Notes: generated by a model not told the origin, from the sequence alone. 64,000 nt of DNA from Polytrichum commune (GCA_950295325.1 OX485808.1:3846501-3910500), one strand, 5' to 3'; counted from the first letter of the stretch, positions 46,310 through 58,051 are shown. A program made the numbers and translations.

Positions 46310-48775
46310 TGAGTGACGGTTCCATGCTAGCCCATGCATTGTAACGTTCTAGTTTGTTGATTTGGGATTGTAAATGGGGAGGTGTGGGGATGTAATGGTT
46401 AGGTTGTTAGCATATATTGTGGAGCTAGTTTGGGTGTCGGAGATCTTGAAGTGATATCCGTAGTTATCCTAGTTTGAGCCAGTTGAGTAGGGGTTCAAGA
46501 AAAACTAAGAAGAGGTAGGGACTTAAGGTGTCTCCTTGCATGATTCTCCTTGCTATGGGTATGGGTTGGGTTTTGCCGAAGTAGGGTCCAATCAAAGTGG
46601 TGGAAGGAATTGTGTAGATGTTGCCAATGAGGCTTACCGCATCAGTGGGATAACCTAGGTCCCCCATAATGGCTAGTAGGCGTAGATGGTCTAGGGAACC
46701 GAAGGCATTCTAAAATCAATATATAAGATGTATATATCTTGGTGGGTAAGTTATCCGGCAAGTATACTTTGGATTTGGTGGGTAGTATTTCAGTTTTCTC
46801 GAAATACTTCTTGGATGTTGTTGAATATTTGGTATGTTTCACCATGTTGTTGGAGGAGTGTGGTGGTGGTATTGGTAAAGAGTTTATAGATGGTATTGGC
46901 TATGGAGATGGGTTTGAAGTTGGGTAGTAGAGTGTGGTCCCTTTTTTGTGGAGGAGGATTGTGTGGGTGTATTTCCAAAAGTTTGGGATTTGGCGAGTGT
47001 GACAACAATATTCGAATACATGGTATAGGAGGTTGTGGAATGTTGGGGGCAAGGTTTTGGGAATGTCATTAGGTATGTCAACTAAGCTTGGGATTTTGCA
47101 ATTGGTGAGTTGGCGGAGACATGTATCATATATTTCTCTGCTGAACATGTCTTTTATTTGGGTGTCGGGGGGGGGGGGCTTTGTTTTCGAGTGTGAATTC
47201 TTTGAGGTTGTGCCATGGGTAATGGCAAACCATGCATGTGCAGGCAGGGGTTTGTGTGTTGGGGGATGTGCATGATAAGGCTTTTCATTTGAATATGATG
47301 GTCTCTTGGGTGAAGAGTTTTTGGGCTATGTCATGGGGGTGGGTGAGCAGGGTGTCGTTGGTGGAGTGGAGGCTCTCGAGGTTGGTAGCTTCAGAGGTGT
47401 GAAATATGAGTTTGTAAATGAGGTGAGGCTTGGTGTTGAGGAGGTGTTGGTTATGTTGGATGGCTTTGGTTTGTATGTGTTTGTTTCTTGTTGATTTTGT
47501 AGGCTTCTTGTTCAACAACTTTGCCTATTGTGATGAGGTCTTGGAGCAATTGAGAGGAGTCTAGTGTTGGGGTGTGGTTATGGGTAGTTGGTAGTGTTGA
47601 GAGGAGGGAGGGGATATGGGGGTCTGATCGGTTGGTGTGGTATAATCGAATGATTTTCTGTGTGTAGTGGTAGATGTTGAGGTGTTGTTGCCAAGGCTTT
47701 TTGAGGGAGCACGGTAGGAATCCTCCCTCTAGTAATGATCTTGTTTTTTGGTGTGGGAGGGTCATGGTGCATGTTTGGTTGATGCATTGTGCCATTGTGT
47801 TAGTGATGGTCTCTAGGTTTTCACATATATGGTTCCAGTGTTGGGGTAATCATCCAATTAGGGCAATTTGGAGTCTTGTGCAATCTTCATGGGATTTTTG
47901 AAATGAACAGATTGTTAAAACATTGGATATTCAAACTTGATATTGCGAGGGGGATGTGTGTAAGTGGGCAAGGGGTTTTGTGACGTTGATTTAGTATGGT
48001 ATGGGGAGGAATGTTGAGACATGGTAGTGGTCGGAGTTGTGTGTGTTGTTGAGGTTTGCGTAGTTGGAATATAGATGGGGGTTGTGGTTGCGGATGTAGA
48101 ACCCACCTATAAGGCTATGGGCACTGTAGTTATCACCGCCTTGGCAAGTGAAGGTGGTGCTAGTGGGGGTAGATTAAAGTTGCAGATAGTCTGTGAATTG
48201 GGTCCATTGTATGTCGTTCTATGTGGGGGGTGTGATTTGGTGGCCTAAGTGGCGACCTTCAAGGGAGAGATCTCTCTTAAAATCACTGGTGAGATTGGTA
48301 GTGTAGGTTAGAAATTGGAGAATGCTAGTTTGGATAGCATTGTGGATTAGGGGTATGAGGGCATATAGATATGTATAATTAGGAGGGGTGATGTGGGTTT
48401 GTTGTGAAGGAGTATAATTTGCATATCTAGAGTGTTTTGGGTGGGAATTTGAAGGTGTTTACATTGGGATTTGGTGTGGTATTTGCGGTGTATGGCTAGC
48501 ATAACTCCTTGTATAGGTGTGTAGTGTAATTGGCACCAACAAAAGTAGTTAGTGAGGGTGTGCGTCCCTCCATGTATTAGGTTGTGGTTGGGAAATAATT
48601 TGTCAAAGGTATTTGGTGTTTCGATTTTTGGGAATTTCGGTTTCTTGGAAGAAGCCAAGGGAGGGGGGTGTTGTGGGTATTTAGCATGGCTTCGAGGCTT
48701 GGTATGTTGGTTTGTGATGTGTTGACGTTCCATGTGATGCATGTGGGTGGTCAAGGTTATTGGAGTTTGTTGGTT
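46310..48775 (-). pseudogene. LINE with endonuclease and reverse transcriptase, decayed
   Basis: Read on the minus strand. From 48754: LFPNHNLIHGGTHTLTNYFC and HYTPIQGVMLAIHRKYHTKS belong to an APE-type endonuclease; near 48040, NNTHNSDHYHV carries its SDH active-site end. From 47795 a linker (TLPHQKTRSLLEGGFLP) leads to the reverse transcriptase: ILLHKKG, LPNFKPISIANTIYKLFTNT, then GKTQPIPIARRIMQGDTLSP and YLFLVFLEPLLNWL. NKLERYNAWASME near 46340 follows the catalytic region. Order and content are those of a full LINE ORF2 without its RNase H end. Many stops and shifts separate the frames, and the 3' end is missing. Such enzymes nick the target and copy RNA in place. The H/T/P/N-rich style matches the RNase H fragment at 18.9-20.4 kb. 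Confidence 0.8.
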
Positions 48776-49379
48776 CTATTAACTCAATTTTCAAGATTTT
48801 CTGTCTCAAGCTTTGGAGCAACAACTTGTGTTGATGTTGGTGTAAAACAGTAGGTCCTTAGTGAATTAAGAACTCTCTCAACTTAGATCATGCCTCCTAT
48901 CATCTCAACTTAAATTTTGGTTCTAAGACAACAAACTCTAAATAATGAGCTTAAGATGCCTGCCTAATGAGTAAATTATGCTCATGTGATTCAGATGGCC
49001 TGTGATTCAACTCAACTTTTTCTATTCGCTTCAATTCTCAGATGTTTCTATCTCAATTTTTGGAGCAATAACTTCTGTTGATTCAAGAGTGAGAGAGAAT
49101 GTGGTTGAAGACCATAGGTTCTTATTGAACCCAACTCTCAACTTAGTTTATGACTTCTACCAACTCAACTTTGAGACAAAAAACTTTCAGATTATGGACT
49201 TTAGATGTCAACGTAACAAATAACGTACCTGTGATTTAAACAGCTCTGTAGACAGCTTTGAAGACAGTAGCTTGTTCAGCTCCTATTGTTCGGGCCAAGA
49301 ACTCTCCTTCAGTATCCTCTGTTGGTTCGGGTGCTCGAATCTATGACTTCTCTGTTCGGTGTTGCAAAGCAGCTGGTCT
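48776..49379. other. No recognisable gene
   Basis: Two loosely similar segments (48780-48850 and 49010-49120) both contain TTCTCAGATTTTCTGTCTCAA-like text and CAACTTGTGTTGATG, a weak direct repeat. No gene. Confidence 0.4.
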
Positions 49380-49545
49380 AGCTAGGAACAACTCCAAATG
49401 CAAATAGTGTAGATCTTTCTTCTGAACTCTTCCATAGGCTCCTCCGGATGTAGATGCTTTGAAAGATGACTCTCCGAATGCAAAGGGCGCAGATTTTTCG
49501 TCCAAACTCTTCCACACATATCTCCGGGTGCAAGTGAAATATTTC
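49380..49545. repeat. Two-unit tandem repeat, about 80 bp
   Basis: ACTCCAAATGCAAATAGTGTAG...AACTCTTCCA-TA is followed by ACTCTCCGAATGCAAAGGGC...AACTCTTCCACACATA. Two diverged units; the overlapping minus-strand frames are by-products. Confidence 0.5.
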
Positions 49546-50430
49546 AAAAGTTGGCAGCAAGTGAAATATCGCGCACAGACACCTTGATAGCAGCTCTATC
49601 AAATTTCGATCTAGTAAGTTGTAGGTCGCTGCTGTGGATTTGTAGTACTCACAGAGAAGTAATTCACAACTCATTACTTGAGCATCTGGATGTTGTAACT
49701 ACAACTTTGGTGCATGCAAGTGCAAGTAATGATAATGTTGAGGGTGGGAACTTCCTTGCTAATTAAGTAGTGTTCGTCGGGCAAACTTTCCAGAGCTTGG
49801 GGATGTGTGATTGGGTGAATCGACGACATGTGTTCACATAGAGTAGGCTGAGTAGGTTGTTGGTTGATGCAATATTCCTTGTGTGGGCTATTGCACGTCC
49901 TTTGGCTCTTGGGAATTTGTGGGGGCACTACTAAGGGAGTGGGGTAACACCTCCTCACCAGCGATTTTTTTTTCACTTTTACCTTGGAGGTGAAGTAACT
50001 ATTTTATTGAATGTGATTGACGTGTTGGAGCCTATTTGGGCATATATTTCAGTATAATATTTTGCGAATATGAGGGAAGGTTTAGTTTCATTTGGCACTA
50101 TATTTCCATGTGAGCAAATCATTACACATGCGATATAACATTGAAAAGGCGGGAGAAATTCAGCTAGGTGCAAAAAAAAACATAATTCAATGATGCTATT
50201 TCATGGATGAAATGTAGCATGTATTATGCGAAATTGAAACCATGACACACAAAAAATATAGGAGGAAAACACTTCTTCATTCATAATAGGCATACATTGC
50301 CATTTAGCCATGTGAATTGGCGTAAATCATCTTTGGAGTCAATAAGTTGCTTCTACTCTGAAATTTGAATGCTCTAAGAAGTGTGAAAAACCCCCTAAAT
50401 AAGTTTCCATTGTAAATCATTCTATGTGAA
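49546..50430. other. 3' flank of the hAT gene, no other gene
   Basis: No domain found. This stretch should contain the 3' untranslated region and any 3' end of the hAT element; I could not identify an inverted terminus. Confidence 0.4.
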
Positions 50431-53400
50431 TCAAACACCCAATGCATATCTACCCCGCTTTGGCTTTAAGCCCCTCCAATCCGAAACAACTTCCTTGTAA
50501 GGGAATGAAGTCAAAGTGTAGTGTTTTTGTGCAAACATAGTGGTAACAAGAGGCAAGTGCTCTGTCAATCGATTGCGGAGTTTGTTCTTCAAGAAAGCAA
50601 CATTGGAGAATGTTCTTTCATCCTCTACACTCCCAAGAACCTGCAAGGTGTGAAGCAAACACATATAAAAAATCAGCAAAGAGCCAAAAATCAGCAAAGA
50701 ACAAAAAATCAGCAAAGAACTAAAAATTAGCAAAGAACCAAAAATCAGCATACTTGAATCATCGCAATTTCTGCGAGCTTGAAGAACTCGGGGAACATCC
50801 CCCTCAACGGACCAGATTGTGCAAAATTACGCCAAACCTTCGTTATGGGATGAACATTCAAGTCCAATGCACGCATTGCATGCTCGGAATTGTTCACCAT
50901 GGCCACCTTGAACCAGTGCAGTTGCCGATCAAGTGCAGCTGCATCCAACAGTGGTGGGCTAGTTTCATACTCTAATGGAGTGCTAGAAATCTGTTTGGGC
51001 ACACAAAATGTAGCCTTCAAAGTGTTCATGTGACATGTTAGCTTGTCCTCATGCCCTGGCTCAATCCAAAATTGAGGGTACACAATTGACAATGCATCCA
51101 TCACCTCACTTGGTGGAAACCTGCTCTGCAGTTCCATTACCATCATTGCGGCCGCCTCTGCAAGCATACCACCAATACTTTAGACCCACAACTTACAAGC
51201 ATGTAAACAAAGAGCAGAACTTAACAAAGGAAATTACCAAGTGCATTGAAGATGAAAAAAAAAAAGTTAGAGAAACAAACCTGTAACCTCAGCCTTCACT
51301 CCTGAAATGGTGATGTCAAATAATTCTTTTGTTACGAAGGTCCTCATTGAAGTTTGAGGATCAATGCAAGTAGCATTCAGGTGTGAGCCCGCTGAAGTAG
51401 AAAGATGGGCCTCGAAGACTAAATGTTCAACACAATCATTCACATCCGGATGCCACCTCAAGCGAATGCTATCATGAGAAAGCTCAGTAATCCGAATGAA
51501 GCATGCAAATGCATCAGAAGTGAATGCTTTCTCAGAGCAGTACAAGTCATGCACATCTTGTATGCAAAGATTCAAAGCCCTTGTGAAATCACATACATAT
51601 ACTGAGGGTGATTGTGCAAAGACAACCAAGGCCTTTACCGCCTCAAGAAGGGGCACCACCGCCGCCATTGTCAACAAACATTTGATGTCAACCAAGAGTT
51701 CATAGTTTACCTTGGCAGCTGTGATTACCGGTTTCACAAATTGATCCGAATACATCTTCACCAAAAGAGTGCGGTACTCGGATAAAACACGTTGCAAAGG
51801 ACTTAACATACTGATCCACCTAGTTTTCACATTTTGAAGTATTTTCCTACCCTTTGTCTCAAGCAACTCAGCAAGTTTTTGGAGCTCCAAATGACGTTTT
51901 GGGGACTTGCTGAAATACCTGTGCAGGGCTGCCAGTAGGGTTTCTATCCTACTCACCATCTCCAGATCTGATAGACATTGCACTGCAAGGTTGCTTCGAT
52001 GTGCCACACAATGCATGCCTTGCATGTGTGGCGCATGAGAGACTTGCAACCTGTTAGTAACACCATTCCTCTTGCCTTGTAGGACCGAAGCACCATCTGC
52101 CCCAAAGGCCATGAACCGATCTCTTATTTGCTGGGGGGTTAGCCCACCTTGTTTATCAAGGGCACCAAGAATAATCTTAGTTATGCTTTCAGCTGAACCA
52201 CCCTCGATCACACGTTCCAAAGACAGAAGCAAGGGCACTCTCTCCCAATCAGAAATTGTGTACACATGAATACTAATCCAAGATTGGTTGTCCACCGTTG
52301 TTACTTCATCACAACTGATTGAAAAATATGGGGCAGCACTTACTATTTCCTTTGTCTTGGCTTGCACAACATTAAGCAAGCTCTCATCCATTTCCCAACC
52401 CGCACCCTCGGTCCAATGCTTCAATGGAACCTACAAAGCCATTCAAAGCACATTATCAACAAAGCTAATGTTGCAACAAAAAATGGGAAAAAAAAGGAAA
52501 AACTGGAAATTAGAAGAGGTTAGAGTTTCACCTTAGGAACACCAAGGAATTGCAAGAGTTCCTTCATGGGAGGATACTCGGTCATTGGCCTCCCGAATTG
52601 CAGCAAGTGGAAGATGACAGCCATTTGAACCTCCTTCCTTTTGGGAGGAGCCCCTGCTGCAACCATTGTGGCAATGTCGCCCGCTGGTAGTGTAGCAAAT
52701 GCCCTTTCAGCGCACTTGTGGGTGGAGTTCAAGTCCCAATACCACTCCCCCCTCTTCAACTTCATGTTAGGCATATCAGAGACACATTTTTTCCAACCCT
52801 GATGTTTTTTCAAGTTGTCATCTTTAGCATCAAGAATCTTATCCCTACCATTGATTTTCGAGCAAATGACACACCTGACCTTCTCAAATCTGCCATCACC
52901 TTCCGCATCCTGCTCTGACCAAGGGTACTTGGCTTGCCAAGTGTCCTGGAATCTGCACACATAGATAGCAATTCACACATAGATAGCAATTTGGTTGCTA
53001 CAATTCAGTGATTGACATACTCAGCAGCTCCTCTGAGAGCATGACTAAGCTCGAAGGCTTTAAAACTAACTTGATTTCGCATGCAGTCAATAGTCACTAT
53101 GTTTGTGTCTACAGCAGAGGAAACTTGAAACCTAAACTCACTTGCACTTCAGAGTCACAACACTACTTTCCTCTGTTTTTCCGGTTCTTAACTTTGAAAT
53201 GCTCAATGACACTCAAGCCACTCATCGCATAAATCCCTGGTTATGAATAGGAAGCTCTGAAAGCTATCAACAAAGCTACAACCGAACAGACACCATTTTC
53301 CCACACCTTGACATAAGGCAATCAAAGAATGCATGGTCTACGAAATCAAACTCTGAGATACATCAATCCGCATTCATTGAAACACATGACAGCAACGCCA

Positions 53401-54213
53401 TTGAATGGATTGACACTGATAACCTAAGTCACTGATACAGGTTGTCCCCAAACTACAGAATTTGTAGCAAGATAGGTCTTAGAAGAACTATTTCATGACA
53501 GCACTTATTGAGTCATATGGAAACAAATACCTCCATAAAAGTTGTAGAGTTCTGTGAATATACTCCAACAAGAACCCAGGATGACAGTACAAAGGAGATT
53601 GTACATTATCAGATAAACATATGAGTTCCAACAATTATGAACAAAATGGCTATGGAAATAGATACTTCCTATAACTCTACCCAACCATGCACTGTAATTT
53701 CATCACATGCATACTTGAGAAATTAGGTCACATACTTTGAGAATCTCACTCGAAAGCATTGAGCAAAAGTCTGAGAACGAAGGCAGTCCCTGCATTGAGA
53801 ATCAGGTTGCTCCATGTTTATGTTGAGCATGAAGAACTTCAATCAAGATGGATGCACATTTGCTTGATTAAGTGATGAATAACAAAGAGGAGCAAATTGC
53901 AAACTTACCTTCTTTTTGCAGCTTTCCGTTGCTTCGAAGGCACCTTCTGCACGGAGGGGATGAGCTCGGTGTCTCCACCAATCTCCGGAGCATCAACTGT
54001 GGTTTGAGAACCCCCAATGTCGGCAGATGCAGCTGGGGATGGGGAGGCCCTGGGCGCTGGGGTGGAGGAGGAGTCCCCCAAGCTTGCCCCATCGGATTTG
54101 TTGGCAGCGACATCCACCATTGCCGCAGTGGACAAGTCTCCAGTAGGTGTTATGAGCAACACCCTCTGCTTGAAACTTGGCCGTTTCGGGGTGGAAGAAT
54201 GCCCTGGAGCCAT
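50431..54213 (-). CDS. hAT-family transposase, apparently intact, five exons
   Basis: Splice model, minus strand: exon 1 54213-53909, exon 2 52952-52532, exon 3 52430-51281, exon 4 51157-50754, exon 5 50640-50431. All introns are GT-AG (the first donor is AG|GTAAGT), phases agree at every junction, and the product is 829 residues with no stop. Residues 1-102 are Ser/Pro/Ala-rich and end in KQRKAAKRR, a likely nuclear signal. Residues 129-158 form a BED-like finger (C129, C132, H152, C158). The RNase H-like core has D283 in SISCDEVTT, D354 in FGADGASVL, the GMHCVAHRSN block (382-388) and W447 in KTRW. The C-terminal dimerisation domain has GSVEDERTFSNV with E768. These are the expected hAT catalytic positions. 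hAT enzymes cut and paste elements with 8-bp duplications. Inverted termini were not found, so it could be an autonomous element or a domesticated gene. GC-rich DNA lies upstream. Confidence 0.85.
52953..53908 (-). other. Intron 1 of the hAT gene
   Basis: 956 nt, the largest intron, starting GTAAGTTTGC and ending TGTGTGCAG. No separate gene seen inside. Confidence 0.75.
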
Positions 54214-54290
54214 CTTCGAAGCGAACCCAAAAGATGCAAGGCAACGCAGCGAAGGAAGGCCAAGGGCAGCGCGGTAGGAAGGCCAGCGAA
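54214..54290 (-). promoter_or_regulatory. Leader region of the hAT gene
   Basis: The sequence just before the ATG (TTCGCTTCGAAG then ATG) is GC-rich and has no upstream TATA close by. The transcription start probably lies within or beyond the GC-rich repeats that follow. Inferred only from position. Confidence 0.3.
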
Positions 54291-54690
54291 GCAAGGCGAC
54301 GGGAGGGCGAAGGCGACGGGAGGGCGACGAAGGCGAAGCGGCGACAACACAAAGATGGCCAGTGAAGGCGGCACAAAGATGCACCGCGAAGGCACGAAGA
54401 AGGTGCGAAGGCACAAAGCTGGCCAGCGAAGGCGGCACAAAGATACACCGCGAAGGCGACACAACAACGCAACGATGGCCAGCGAAGGCAGGCGGCACAA
54501 CAATGCAACGATGGCCAGCGAAGGCGGCACAAAGATGCACCGCGAAGGTGGCAGAAAATGCACAAAGATGCACAAGGATACAGCGAACCCAGCACAAAGA
54601 TGCACAAGGAAAGCACAAAGATGCACCGCGAACCCAGCACAAAGATGCACAAAATTGCACAAAGCGAGCACAAAGAAACACAAAGCGGCA
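54280..54690. repeat. GC-rich minisatellite upstream of the hAT gene
   Basis: Degenerate units of GCGAAGGCGGCACAAAGATG and CACCGCGAAGG-type text repeat many times, shifting to CACAAAGATGCAC units near the right end. Because the unit lacks stops in several frames, both strands show long open frames (up to about 280 codons). These are compositional artefacts, not genes. Confidence 0.8.
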
Positions 54691-55054
54691 CATACCTGTT
54701 CGCAGCCATAACTCTCACGCCGCCACCCTCACCAGTGACCACTACGCCTCCTCTGCATCCAAAATTCAAATCCATCCCCATTAGTGATAGCAAATCACAA
54801 CAAAACCCAAGAAATCCTACCTAACACAAGCATGCATTGAAGAGCCTCTCATCGCGGTTCCCATCAACAGTGCAACATTGCAAGGCACTGTCTATCAGAT
54901 CTGGAGGCCCGAGGCGAGGGGGTTGGCAATGGCAACTGGGCAAGCAATTGCAGGGTAGCGATGTGGGCAAATTGGATGGAGGATGAATGCAACTACACTC
55001 ACCTTATGTGCGGTGAGGTTGTTGCGATGGATGTGAAGGGATGGAGTTGTTGGC
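54691..55054. other. Between two GC-rich arrays
   Basis: Mixed composition with no gene recognised. Confidence 0.4.
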
Positions 55055-55225
55055 AGCGAAGGTGGGCGAAGGCGGGACGGAGCGGATTCGAATCGGTGGA
55101 GGGCGGCGACGGGAGGGCGGCGACAAGAGGGCGAAGACGGGAGGGCGGGGCGGCGACGGGAGGGTGAAGACGGGAGGGCAGGGCGGCGACGGGAGGGCGA
55201 AGACGGGAGGGCGGCGACTAATGGA
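55055..55225 (+). repeat. G-rich minisatellite with quadruplex potential
   Basis: Units of GACGGGAGGGCGGCGAC and GAAGACGGGAGGGCGGG are repeated about seven times, giving many runs of three or more G on the plus strand at short spacing. It lies about 0.9 kb upstream of the hAT start codon, on the strand opposite to the gene. Confidence 0.75.
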
Positions 55226-55233
55226 CGGCTAGT

Positions 55234-55275
55234 AGGGGCAGATTTAGGCGATTTCAAACGCCTAGATCTGCCCAC
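55234..55275. repeat. Perfect-type hairpin
   Basis: GGGCAGATTTAGGCG is followed after an 8-9 base loop by CGCCTAGATCTGCCC: a 15-bp stem with one mismatch. Confidence 0.7.
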
Positions 55276-55694
55276 TTATTAAAGGGCATTTCGTACACGC
55301 CCATTAGTGATAGCACAAATAACGATAAATCGCCAAAAAATAATTCGCTGCTCCTCACACACTCCTAACCTCATGTCTATGAGCTTCTCATGCCTCTCCC
55401 GCAAAGAGGGTTAGCATAACATGTGTGTTGTTTAGTGGTGTGGTTTGTTGGGGTTGTGTTTGTGGTGGGGGGAACCACCATAATCGGTGTACATAGTTCA
55501 TTACTACCAATTTTGTGGCATGGCCCACTTACTATCACTTGTAATTACGCCCTCATTTATTTCAGATTCAGAGGGAGGACAGAGCTTATAATCATCCGCT
55601 TTAATCATGGCACTAGGCACTTAATTATTTGAACAAGGTTCCTACAACTCTTTACTTGGGGTATGTGAGGCTATGAAAACGTGGCAGTACAATT
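55276..55694. other. No recognisable gene
   Basis: Short frames only. Confidence 0.4.
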
Positions 55695-56697
55695 ACAAGC
55701 AGTGTCTGGGGAGATTTCAAGTCAAAATTTGGTAAAATAAATCCTACATGTTGTGATCTCTCAGTTTTCTTTACTACTTTGAAGTATATTCCATATATTC
55801 CTCTGAAATGGTCAATGTTTTTTCCAAAGTCTTGAACTGCAACCGGTAATCTCGCAAACCCAACCAGTTCATTTGTAACTACACTAAATATGATATTTAG
55901 CGTCATATGGTAGTTTATGTCACTATGGCAACTTTCCGGATGATACTTCTTATGAATGAATGAATAAATAAACAATGTCACATGTGATGGATGAGTTCAT
56001 CCACTGGTCAAAACTCTACCTTCTTTTGTCAACAACTTGTGATGAAACATTGTCATGGATAATTGAAATTTAAATGGAAATAACAGTAATTGCAGCACTA
56101 TAAATCTATAATTACCCAGAAAATTTACAAGGAGTGACAAATAATGTTGGGTTAACATTTAGTGTTGGTGACACTCCACTGTGGTTCACAATTAAGGTAG
56201 AACTACCATAACCCATGAAAATAAGGTGATTTGCATTGAAGATTTGGTTTGACAATCATGAGATAATTTTCCAAGATAGACGAGAAGGATTCATGAAGAA
56301 TGCAAGTTGTTTCATATTTTTCTGCCCTATACAAAAAATGCTACAATTTTTCGAAGTGGAAAGTTGTCCAAACCCCTACTCGTTCACTAGATTCTCCCTA
56401 CACCGAACACGGTAATCCGCATTTCCATACTGAACATCGCCTAAATCGGTTACCTCATGAGTCCATTAACACGTGACTCCCATTGGCTACACTAAGTGTA
56501 GTACATGCATTGAAGTTGCCGCCGAGCCATGACTAGCTTTAGAAATGGCACTTCACCATTATGACGGCGGTGTAGTGCACGGCTAGAGCATGGTTAACGG
56601 GTTATGATATGTCTACCTTAGTATTGAGCAAGACAATTAGAATTGGTTACACTAAACATCATATTTAGTGTAGTAGTCGGTTCTCCCCGTTCATTGG
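55695..56697. mobile_element. MITE family F, copy 2, split by a family C insertion
   Basis: The left part, 55695-55880, aligns with 63284-63490 (TTCCTCTGAAATGGTCAATG, CAAAGTCTTGAACTGCAACC, CAGTTCATTTGTAACTA). The right part, about 56669-56697 (GTCGGTTCTCCCCGTTCATT), is its inverted end. The 790 bp between are bounded by family C termini. Confidence 0.6.
55876..56668. mobile_element. Long family C-type element nested in family F
   Basis: Left terminus CTACACTAAATATGATATTT at 55878; right terminus, reversed, CTACACTAAATATGATGTTT. The interior (about 750 bp) differs from the 320-bp family C MITEs and codes for nothing recognisable. Confidence 0.5.
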
Positions 56698-56700
56698 TTA

Positions 56701-57115
56701 GAGCATCCCCACCAGATCGGGTACACGCCAAATAGAGTATATAATATTTTATACATTTGAGGAGCCCTCTATCTTGGGCGGGGCAACTCATCTTGAGTCA
56801 AAGCCCCACCAACGCCTAGGCATACCCCTAGTATAATTAAGAAGCAATCAATAAGATAACGACACCTATTATCTGACATGGGATAAAGTAAGGTATCAGA
56901 GTATCTGATATTAAAGTAATCTATTGGCGGGTCGGAGGAGGGCCGTTATATGAACCATTTATGCCGGGGAAAATCTTTATTATACCTGGACCGATTCTAA
57001 ATTATGGGGGACCGGACATTGGTGGCGCTCAATTTATGCCGGCACCGCCACCTAAGAACCCGGGATGCCCCATTTATGGGGTTGGCATCCCATGCCCGGT
57101 CTGGTGGGGACGCTC
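56701..57115. mobile_element. PIF/Harbinger-type MITE
   Basis: A 415-bp element between TTA direct repeats (56698-56700 and 57116-57118). TIRs are GAGCATCCCCACCAGATCGG and, inverted, GAGCGTCCCCACCAGACCGG. TTA duplications and GAGCATC-type ends fit Tourist/Harbinger MITEs. It abuts the right end of the family F copy. Confidence 0.8.
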
Positions 57116-57118
57116 TTA

Positions 57119-57694
57119 CAAGCCCATTAGATTTAATTACTGCAATGTTTTTTTTAGTGCGTCGGCATTGGAGACGTAGATTTGTCTGCCTCCCGACACC
57201 CCTCTGTCTCTCGCCTTTCCTTGCAGCTTCTGCGCTCCTCATTTCTTCCTTCCATGCAGCGCGCAAACTCTCCGAGAACTTGCGATTCTAAGCTTCCATA
57301 TATTTCCATCTTCAAGTGCAAAGTGTATATCATCACCCACTTCGCACTTCATGTGCACGATTCAAGATTCATCGATTGTTCTACACCTGCTGAGTCCCAC
57401 TAGATTGCCTTCCAACTCCGATCCCCTAAGCTAGCTTACACATTCAATTTCACTTACTCCCCCTTCTTCCAGGCATTGTGTAGATTGTCAGGGCTTTCTG
57501 TCTCTGCATTTTTCTGGGTTCCAATTTTCCGAGTGATTCGTATCACTGAATTTGTGGCTCCGTCATAATCAACGACACCGTAATTTTGAGCTCGCTGCAC
57601 TTCTATTGGACCGGTGGGCGGTGTTTTGGGAGGCGCGTCCTGTGAGCGATCGTGACCCAAATTTTGGATTTGATATAGACATCCACCTGCAAAT
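57119..57694 (+). promoter_or_regulatory. Promoter and leader region of copy 2
   Basis: Lies between the Harbinger-type MITE and the start codon. A TATA-like CCATATATTTCC at about 57296 is a possible core promoter. The last bases before the ATG (GCAAATATGGCAGC) match those of copy 1. A MITE therefore sits some 580 bp upstream of the gene. Confidence 0.35.
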
Positions 57695-58051
57695 ATGGCA
57701 GCGACGACGGTGATTGTGAACCATACTCAAGAGCCAATGCACATGAAAGTGGGGAACCAACGCCATTTTGCGGACTTGACGACGGTGGCAAAGGGGGCCA
57801 AGTACACCATGCGTGTGGATTTCGATGCGACCTACCAAGAGTTTTTGATGGGCGTGGATGCCCAAGGGAAGAAGCTGATTGTGAGTTCAGACGATTGCTG
57901 TGACTACAAATGCATCACCGTCAAGGAAGTGAATGGCAAGTTTGATGTGCATAAAGAGCCTCGCGATCATGCGGTGGACACAACAACTAGTAGGAGTATC
58001 GGAGTTGCAGCGAAGAAGCCCATGTTCTCCAGCTGGAAGCTATGGCGATAG
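57695..58051 (+). CDS. Small conserved protein, 118 aa, copy 2
   Basis: Intact single-exon frame, ATG 57695 to TAG at 58051. It encodes MAATTVIVNHTQEPMHMKVG and ends KPMFSSWKLWR. It is the same length as the minus-strand gene at 38108-38464 and similar throughout, with nucleotide differences enriched at third positions and conservative changes (L/M, D/E, I/V). This pattern suggests purifying selection after duplication. Conserved SDDCCDYKCIT and HKEPR segments are kept. The most variable part is residues 92-105. No signal peptide or membrane helix, so probably cytosolic. Function unknown to me. AATGTATATATG at about 58167 may serve as a plant polyadenylation region. Confidence 0.82.
   Translation: MAATTVIVNHTQEPMHMKVGNQRHFADLTTVAKGAKYTMRVDFDATYQEFLMGVDAQGKKLIVSSDDCCDYKCITVKEVNGKFDVHKEPRDHAVDTTTSRSIGVAAKKPMFSSWKLWR

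Noticed and set aside
53872-54793. Several long overlapping ORFs (140-280 codons) on both strands in the GC-rich region
   Set aside because: They arise from a stop-poor minisatellite; all frames look open and the products are repetitive (Cys/Leu/Arg or Lys/Gly/Arg-rich). Only the segment 54213-53909 is accepted, as exon 1 of the hAT gene.
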